From positions 1-38,677 of the forward strand of contig DASTMZ010000194.1 in assembly GCA_035713725.1 (NCBI GenBank): DNA of 38,677 nucleotides, given 5' to 3'. The position numbers were made by a program, and so were the translations under genes. This DNA is from DASQPR01 sp035713725. GTDB taxonomy: Bacteria; Actinomycetota; Actinomycetes; Mycobacteriales; Micromonosporaceae. Positions within the stretch are counted from its first letter, which is position 1; each line of letters opens with the position of its first letter. Under the pieces are notes generated by a model. The model saw only the letters and a list, made by a program, of their open reading frames with translations, was not told the origin of the DNA and searched no databases. Below, in pieces: positions 34,695 to 38,677 of the stretch.

Positions 34695-34797
34695 GTGATA
34701 CCGGGAGCGGTCCCGTGGGGGCGAGAGCGGTCACGTGGCGACGGATGACGATGAGGCCGCGGTCTTCGTGAGCGTGATCCCGAGGGCGGTCACGTGG
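34695..34797. repeat. Dispersed copies of a CGGTCACGTGG repeat
   Basis: A roughly 24-bp direct repeat (GTGAT...GCGGTCnCGTGG) occurs at 34695-34718 and about 34774-34797 with a few mismatches; a shorter copy GAGCGGTCACGTGG lies at about 34725-34738. All are noncoding, just beyond the end of the monooxygenase gene. The CACGTG core is palindromic. Function unknown. Confidence 0.6.
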
Positions 34798-34806
34798 TTC
34801 CGGGGG

Positions 34807-35100
34807 CTATTCGGCTAGGTCGCGGTAGTGCTCGACGTGCGGCGGGCCGTCGAAATGTGGGCCGAGCAGGCCGCGCCAGGTGCGGAAGCGCTCGGTGGCG
34901 CGGAAATTCTGCTCGTGCGACTCGACGGAGTCCCACTCCACGAGCAGCACGAACTTCGTCGGCGACTCGATGCCGTGGGTCATCCGCGCCGAGCGGCACC
35001 CGGGCGTCGTGACGAGCGTCTCGCGGGCCTCGGCGTACGCGGCTGCGAACTCGGCCTCTCGACCCGGCATCACGTTGATCAGAGCGACTTCGAGGACCAT
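34807..35100 (-). CDS. Antibiotic biosynthesis monooxygenase (ABM) fold protein
   Basis: This 97-residue protein matches the ABM ferredoxin-like fold: VLEVALINVMPGREAEFAAAYAEARE, then TTPGCRSARMTHGIESPTKFVLLVEWDSVESHEQNF and FRTWRGLLGPHFDGPPHVEHYRDL. Family members include quinone-forming monooxygenases and heme-degrading enzymes, but many have no known substrate. Start ATG 35100 fits the fold. It lies 61 bp after the hydrolase gene on the same strand and is probably cotranscribed with it. Confidence 0.85.
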   Translation of the reverse strand: MVLEVALINVMPGREAEFAAAYAEARETLVTTPGCRSARMTHGIESPTKFVLLVEWDSVESHEQNFRATERFRTWRGLLGPHFDGPPHVEHYRDLAE

Positions 35101-35161
35101 GCCTTCGAGCCTCGCACGGCCGGCCGTGCCCGCCACCGGCGGGTCAGGGCAATCAGGTCAG

Positions 35162-36010
35162 TCAGTCTCGGCCGTCCAAGAACCGTGTCACGGTCTGCAC
35201 CAACCACTCCGGATCGTCGAGCCACGGATTGTGTCCGCCGCCCGATTGCACGGCCAACTCGGCGCGCGGGAACAAGCCTGCATACTCGACGGCTCGCTTT
35301 GGTGGCAGAACGACGTCGTACTCGCCCGCGACGAGAAGCACCGGCGCTTGCAGGTTGGCCAGGCCGGATCTGACGGCATCCGCGTCGATAGCACCGTCCG
35401 AGTAGTACGCCGCGGCCGCGGTCGCGTTGCGCTGACTCGGTCCGTCCGCCTCGTACGCACGGCTCACCTCGTCCCAGCGGCCATGACTGAACGGCGCGAT
35501 CGCATCCCAGTCGCCGTCCGTGGCGTCGTCCGACCAGATCCGCTCGAATGCGGCGAAGGCATCCGGGAACCACGGCTCACCTCGGCGCAGTTCGGCGACC
35601 TGTCGGCGATCCGCGTCGGTGACCGCCAGGCCAACCGCGCGAGGGCTGGGATTGAGAAGCACTAGGCGGCGGATGTGTGCCGGGAAGCGGGCCGCGTAGA
35701 GCACGGCGAGCGAGCCACCCGCCGAATGTCCCAACAAGTCGACTTCGTCCGAACCCAAGTGCTGGCGCAGCGCCTCCACGTCGTCGACCAGCCGATCGCA
35801 CCGGTAGCTGGTCGGATCCGCCGGCTTTGCCGACTCCCCGGTGCCGCGCAGGTCAAACCTCACCAGCAGGCGATGCTTGGACAGCCCACCAAGGTCACCG
35901 AGGTACGCCGACGCGCGCATCGGGCCGCCCGGCAAGCAGATCAACGGTTCGCCAGCACCGAACTGGTGGTACGCGAGGCGCGTGCCGTCAGCGCCGAGCA
36001 ACGATGCCAT
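35162..36010 (-). CDS. Alpha/beta hydrolase (S33/proline iminopeptidase-like)
   Basis: This 282-residue hydrolase shows the oxyanion region LICLPGGPMRAS, FDLRGTGES, the nucleophile elbow GHSAGGSLAVLYA (Ser in GHSAG), the catalytic Asp in VAGEYDVV and the His in SGGGHNPW. The GGP motif and RGTGES resemble proline iminopeptidases and related esterases; the cap domain (about 130-210) would decide specificity. It has no signal peptide, so it is cytoplasmic. It starts at ATG 36010 with no clear ribosome-binding site, and probably leads an operon with the ABM gene. It is divergent from terC. Confidence 0.88.
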   Translation of the reverse strand: MASLLGADGTRLAYHQFGAGEPLICLPGGPMRASAYLGDLGGLSKHRLLVRFDLRGTGESAKPADPTSYRCDRLVDDVEALRQHLGSDEVDLLGHSAGGSLAVLYAARFPAHIRRLVLLNPSPRAVGLAVTDADRRQVAELRRGEPWFPDAFAAFERIWSDDATDGDWDAIAPFSHGRWDEVSRAYEADGPSQRNATAAAAYYSDGAIDADAVRSGLANLQAPVLLVAGEYDVVLPPKRAVEYAGLFPRAELAVQSGGGHNPWLDDPEWLVQTVTRFLDGRD

Positions 36011-36149
36011 GCGGAGATCGTATGCGGCCGCGCGGTGGCGGTACGGTACCCATGATCATCTTTGCAGGCGCCCGGCGGCCGACACGCGATGTGAGCGGGC
36101 CAATATGCCGCTGGCGTTACCCAGATCCGCGCCGGTACGCAACAATGGT
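36011..36149. other. Divergent spacer between the hydrolase and the terC riboswitch
   Basis: This is the upstream part of the 314-bp gap between the hydrolase and terC, and must contain promoters for both directions. I see no convincing -35/-10 pair and no gene. Confidence 0.4.
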
Positions 36150-36300
36150 GGACCAGGAGGGGAGTATCCCCGAAGCGACGGCGTCGTCAGCACGGAGCCG
36201 ATCGCACCGGTCCGCCGAACGGGCCGCGTGTCGATCATGTCCCGGCGTCGTCGACCGAGCCGCCTTCACCGGCGCTCGGTGGGAGAGACCTCCGGTGTGA
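36150..36300 (+). ncRNA. yybP-ykoY manganese riboswitch
   Basis: The conserved elements are in order: GGAGG then GGGGAGTA (36159-36166), an internal CGTCGTCAG followed by CACGG (36182-36195), and the closing GAGACCTCC (36285-36293). GGAGG (36156-36160) pairs with CCTCC (36289-36293) to close the P1 stem. This is the known yybP-ykoY aptamer, which binds manganese and commonly controls TerC/Alx and MntP-type genes, matching the gene downstream. ACCTCCGG (36288-36295) is also exactly complementary to the Shine-Dalgarno region CCGGAGGT (36311-36318), so P1 formation would free the ribosome-binding site. Confidence 0.88.
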
Positions 36301-36324
36301 CGTACGTCTACCGGAGGTTCCGAC

Positions 36325-37443
36325 GTGCACGTTTCGCTGCTGATTTGGGCGATCACCCTGGTGGGGTTGATCGCCGTACTGGTTGCCGACCTACTGATCA
36401 TCGGCCGGCGGCCACATGAGCCGTCCATGCGTGAGGCGGCCGCCTGGGTCAGCGTCTACGTCGGCCTCGCCGTCGCGTTCGGTCTCGTCCTGCTAGCCAC
36501 CTACGGGCCGACGTATAGCGGCGAGTTCTTTGCCGGCTGGCTCACCGAATACAGCCTGTCCGTCGACAACCTGTTCGTCTTCGTGATCATCATGTCGGCG
36601 TTCGCGGTGCCTCGGATCCACCAGCAGCGCGTATTGCTCGTCGGCATTGTGCTGGCACTGGCACTCCGCGGCGTGTTCATCTTCGCCGGGGCCGCTCTGA
36701 TCAACCAGTTCGTCTGGGTGTTCTACCTGTTCGGCGCCTTCCTCCTGGCGACGGCCATTCGTCTGGCCAAGTCCCACGGCGACACCGATGCGGAGTATCG
36801 CGAGAACGGCCTGGTTCGGTGGAGCCGCCGGATCCTGCCGATCTCGGACGAGTACGACGGTGCTCGGCTGACCACCCATCGGCCGCGCGACGAAGCCAGG
36901 CGAGGGTCTGGGGCACGCCGCTGGATGTTCACCCCGATGCTGATCGTGATGATCGCGATCGGTACGACAGACCTCGTGTTCGCGCTCGACTCGATCCCGG
37001 CGATCTTCGGGCTGACCAAGGAGGCCTATATCGTCTTCACCGCGAATGTGTTCGCGTTGATGGGCCTGCGTCAGCTGTACTTCCTGCTCGGCGGGTTGCT
37101 CGACCGCTTGGTGTACCTGTCCTACGGGCTGGCCGCGGTGCTGGGCTTCATCGGCGTCAAGCTCATCCTCGAGGCGTTGCACGGCAACGATCTCCCGTTC
37201 ATCAACGGCGGCCAGCCCGTCGAGTGGGCGCCGCACATTCCGATCTGGCTGTCGCTGACCGTGATCGTGGTGGCGCTCGGCGTCGCAACGATCGCGAGTT
37301 TGATCAAATCGCGAGGCGGGCCACCAGACAGGCGAGCCACGCCTCGCGACGACCGCGGCACGCCCCAGGGCGCCGCGACTACTTCAGGTCGGCCTCGATC
37401 TGGCGAGCAGTCGCAAGCAGCGGCGGCAGCAGATCGCGGATGA
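36325..37443 (+). CDS. TerC family membrane protein (probable manganese exporter)
   Basis: This 372-residue protein has eight or nine membrane helices and TerC/Alx hallmarks: EYSLSVDNLFVFVIIM with acidic residues in the membrane, FYLFGAFLLATAIRL, and the second-half repeat MIAIGTTDLVFALDSIPAIFGLTKEAYIVFTANVFALMGLRQLYFLL. TerC/Alx proteins export Mn2+, in some cases to supply metal to secreted proteins. The GTG start has GGAGG eight bases upstream within a manganese riboswitch leader. The C-terminal about 50 residues are polar, low-complexity and overlap the convergent IclR gene by 65 bp, so the tail may be dispensable. Confidence 0.93.
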   Translation: MHVSLLIWAITLVGLIAVLVADLLIIGRRPHEPSMREAAAWVSVYVGLAVAFGLVLLATYGPTYSGEFFAGWLTEYSLSVDNLFVFVIIMSAFAVPRIHQQRVLLVGIVLALALRGVFIFAGAALINQFVWVFYLFGAFLLATAIRLAKSHGDTDAEYRENGLVRWSRRILPISDEYDGARLTTHRPRDEARRGSGARRWMFTPMLIVMIAIGTTDLVFALDSIPAIFGLTKEAYIVFTANVFALMGLRQLYFLLGGLLDRLVYLSYGLAAVLGFIGVKLILEALHGNDLPFINGGQPVEWAPHIPIWLSLTVIVVALGVATIASLIKSRGGPPDRRATPRDDRGTPQGAATTSGRPRSGEQSQAAAAADRG

Positions 37444-38143
37444 GCTGCTCCGGGGTGCGCAGGCTGGCATGCGCCGACACGTTCATCGCCGCGATGACAC
37501 GTCCGTCGCCGTCCCGGATCGGCGCGGCCAGCGACCGCAGGCCCTCTTCGAGCTCCTGGTCGACCAACGCCCAGCCCTGTTCGCGGACGCGTGCGAGCTC
37601 GCGGCGCAGTTTGGCCGGCTCGGCGATGGTACGGGCGGTGAGCACCCGCAGCTCGGTGGAGGAGAAGAACCCGTCGAGCCACTGGTCGGACTGGCCGGCG
37701 AGCAGCACACGCCCCATCGACGTGGCGTACGCGGGGAACCGCGTTCCGACCGCGATGGCGACCGTCATGATCCGCTTCGTCGGTACGCGTGCGATGTAGA
37801 CGACCTCGTCACCGTCCAGCACCGACACCGACGACGATTCGTGCACCTTCTCGACGAGCTGTTCGAGGTGGGGCATCGCGATCTCGGGCAGCGTCATGCT
37901 GGACAGGTAGGCGTACCCAAGCTCGAGAATCTTTGGCCGCAACGTGAATCGGCGGCCGTCGGTGCGCATGTAGCCGAGTTCGACGAGCGTGTGCAGGAAG
38001 CGGCGCGCAACGGCGCGGGGGAGTTCAGTGATCTTGGCGACCTCGCTGAGCGTAAGGTCGGTGTGTTCCGCGTCGAATGCGCGAATCACCGACAGTCCCC
38101 GTGCCAGGGACTGGACGAATTCGCCGTCGCGCGGTTGTGTCAT
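37379..38143 (-). CDS. IclR-family regulator (PcaR-like)
   Basis: This 254-residue protein has an IclR winged helix (VQSLARGLSVIRAFDAEHTDLTLSEVAKITELPRAVARRFLHTLVELGYM) and the IclR effector domain (DGDEVVYIARVPTKRIM, VGTRFPAYATSMGRVLLA, ELEEGLRSLAAPIRDGDGRVIAAMNVSAHASL). This subtype, with its short lead and YIARVP, is that of PcaR/PobR/CatR regulators of aromatic catabolism. GGGAGA precedes the ATG. It lies 32 bp after pcaC in the same direction, so it is probably an autoregulated member of a pca operon, responding to a pathway intermediate such as beta-ketoadipate or protocatechuate. Confidence 0.88.
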   Translation of the reverse strand: MTQPRDGEFVQSLARGLSVIRAFDAEHTDLTLSEVAKITELPRAVARRFLHTLVELGYMRTDGRRFTLRPKILELGYAYLSSMTLPEIAMPHLEQLVEKVHESSSVSVLDGDEVVYIARVPTKRIMTVAIAVGTRFPAYATSMGRVLLAGQSDQWLDGFFSSTELRVLTARTIAEPAKLRRELARVREQGWALVDQELEEGLRSLAAPIRDGDGRVIAAMNVSAHASLRTPEQLIRDLLPPLLATARQIEADLK

Positions 38144-38175
38144 GACGTTCTCCCTGTTGCTGCCGCGTGCGCACT

Positions 38176-38619
38176 CTAGCCGCTGGCCGCGGCGTCACCG
38201 CCATGGCGCGCGGGTTCGCCGTCGGGCGCGGAGCCACCAGCCGGTAGCGCACCCTCCTCGCGAAGCACCCGGCTCGCCAACGCGAACGCGCTGTTCGAGG
38301 CCGGCACGCCGGCGTAGGCGGCCACGTGTAGCAACACCTCCTTGATCTCGTCGGTCGTGACGCCGTTGCGTAGCGCGGCGCGCAGATGCAGCTCCAGCTC
38401 GGTCTCGGCGCGCAGCGCGGTCAGCACGGCGAGGGTGACCATGCTGCGGGTGTGCCGGTCGAGCCCCGGCCGCCCCCACACGTCGCCCCAGACGTTGCGC
38501 GTGATGAAGTGCTGGAAGTCCGTCGTGAACGCGTCTGCCGCGGCGGTGGCGCGATCCACGTGCGCGTCGCCCAGCACCGCGCGACGCACCCGCATGCCGT
38601 CCGCATCCCGGTCGGTCAT
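38176..38619 (-). CDS. pcaC: 4-carboxymuconolactone decarboxylase
   Basis: This 147-residue protein matches the CMD/PcaC family: RAVLGDAHVDRATAAADAFTTDFQHFITRNVWGDVWGRPGLDRHTRSMVTLAVLTALRAETELELHLRAALRNGVT, with the conserved DEIKEVLLHVAAYAGVPASNSAF. It converts 4-carboxymuconolactone to beta-ketoadipate enol-lactone in protocatechuate degradation. The last about 20 residues are low-complexity. GAGGGG lies seven bases before the ATG, overlapping the end of the upstream gene, so the genes are one operon. Confidence 0.95.
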   Translation of the reverse strand: MTDRDADGMRVRRAVLGDAHVDRATAAADAFTTDFQHFITRNVWGDVWGRPGLDRHTRSMVTLAVLTALRAETELELHLRAALRNGVTTDEIKEVLLHVAAYAGVPASNSAFALASRVLREEGALPAGGSAPDGEPARHGGDAAASG

Positions 38620-38623
38620 CGAG

Positions 38624-38677
38624 TCACCCCTCGGTCGGCTTGTCGTGGGCTTCGAGCGCGCGGTCGATCCACTCGCC
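38624..38677 (-). CDS. 3' end of a probable 3-carboxymuconate cycloisomerase gene (partial)
   Basis: Only the last 17 codons are in the window (GEWIDRALEAHDKPTEG, then TGA). The phrase with IDRAL and AH is like the C-terminus of PcaB-type cycloisomerases, and pcaB next to pcaC is common in actinobacterial pca operons. Other pca enzymes cannot be excluded from so short a piece. Confidence 0.45.
   Translation of the reverse strand, partial: GEWIDRALEAHDKPTEG

Overview
The window is high-GC DNA with strongly G/C-biased third codon positions, many GTG/TTG starts and a housekeeping order typical of Actinomycetota: an ANTAR response regulator of the PdtaR type, polA, rpsA, coaE, uvrB and terC. I cannot name a genus. 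All calls come from reading the sequence; no similarity search was run.

Region 1 (1-11.8 kb) is accessory. It starts with a DUF4396 membrane protein behind a CsoR-like operator, then a two-armed cluster. The left arm (minus strand) encodes a fused HTH / N6-DNA methylase / specificity-like protein and a cytoplasmic Ser/Thr kinase with a TPR-like tail. The right arm (plus strand) encodes a Rad50-like zinc-hook ATPase, a small helical protein, a two-winged-helix protein and a 1176-residue protein with an N-terminal AAA-type P-loop and a C-terminal HerA-like ATPase. The arms diverge from a 190-bp region with several TGTGTAC-type half-sites. Modification enzyme, kinase, SMC-like ATPase and HerA-type motor together look like a phage-defence or DNA-surveillance system with no recognisable restriction nuclease. 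This is the best candidate here for an undescribed system.

Region 2 (11.8-19.5 kb) holds a small PH-like protein, a gene-poor 0.8 kb stretch, a giant HTH-STAND-WD40 protein that seems to start at AUU, a DUF899 protein divergent from an HxlR regulator, a vapC toxin remnant, a 58-bp hairpin that may be a mobile-element trace, and a tRNA with a Leu CAA anticodon but a short variable arm.

Region 3 (19.5-34.5 kb) is core: pdtaR-like regulator, polA, a HEAT-repeat protein, a 47-residue small ORF, a SAM methyltransferase, an HNH protein, rpsA, coaE, a NarL-type histidine kinase/response regulator pair and uvrB. Region 4 (34.5-38.7 kb) has a monooxygenase-fold protein, an alpha/beta hydrolase, a TerC family protein behind a yybP-ykoY manganese riboswitch, and a protocatechuate-pathway segment (IclR regulator, pcaC, and the end of a probable pcaB).

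A theme across the window is short tandem duplication. Units of 12-18 bp, most often 15 bp, appear in low-complexity parts of at least six genes and in several intergenic spacers, including one spanning the kinase/regulator junction at 31.3 kb.
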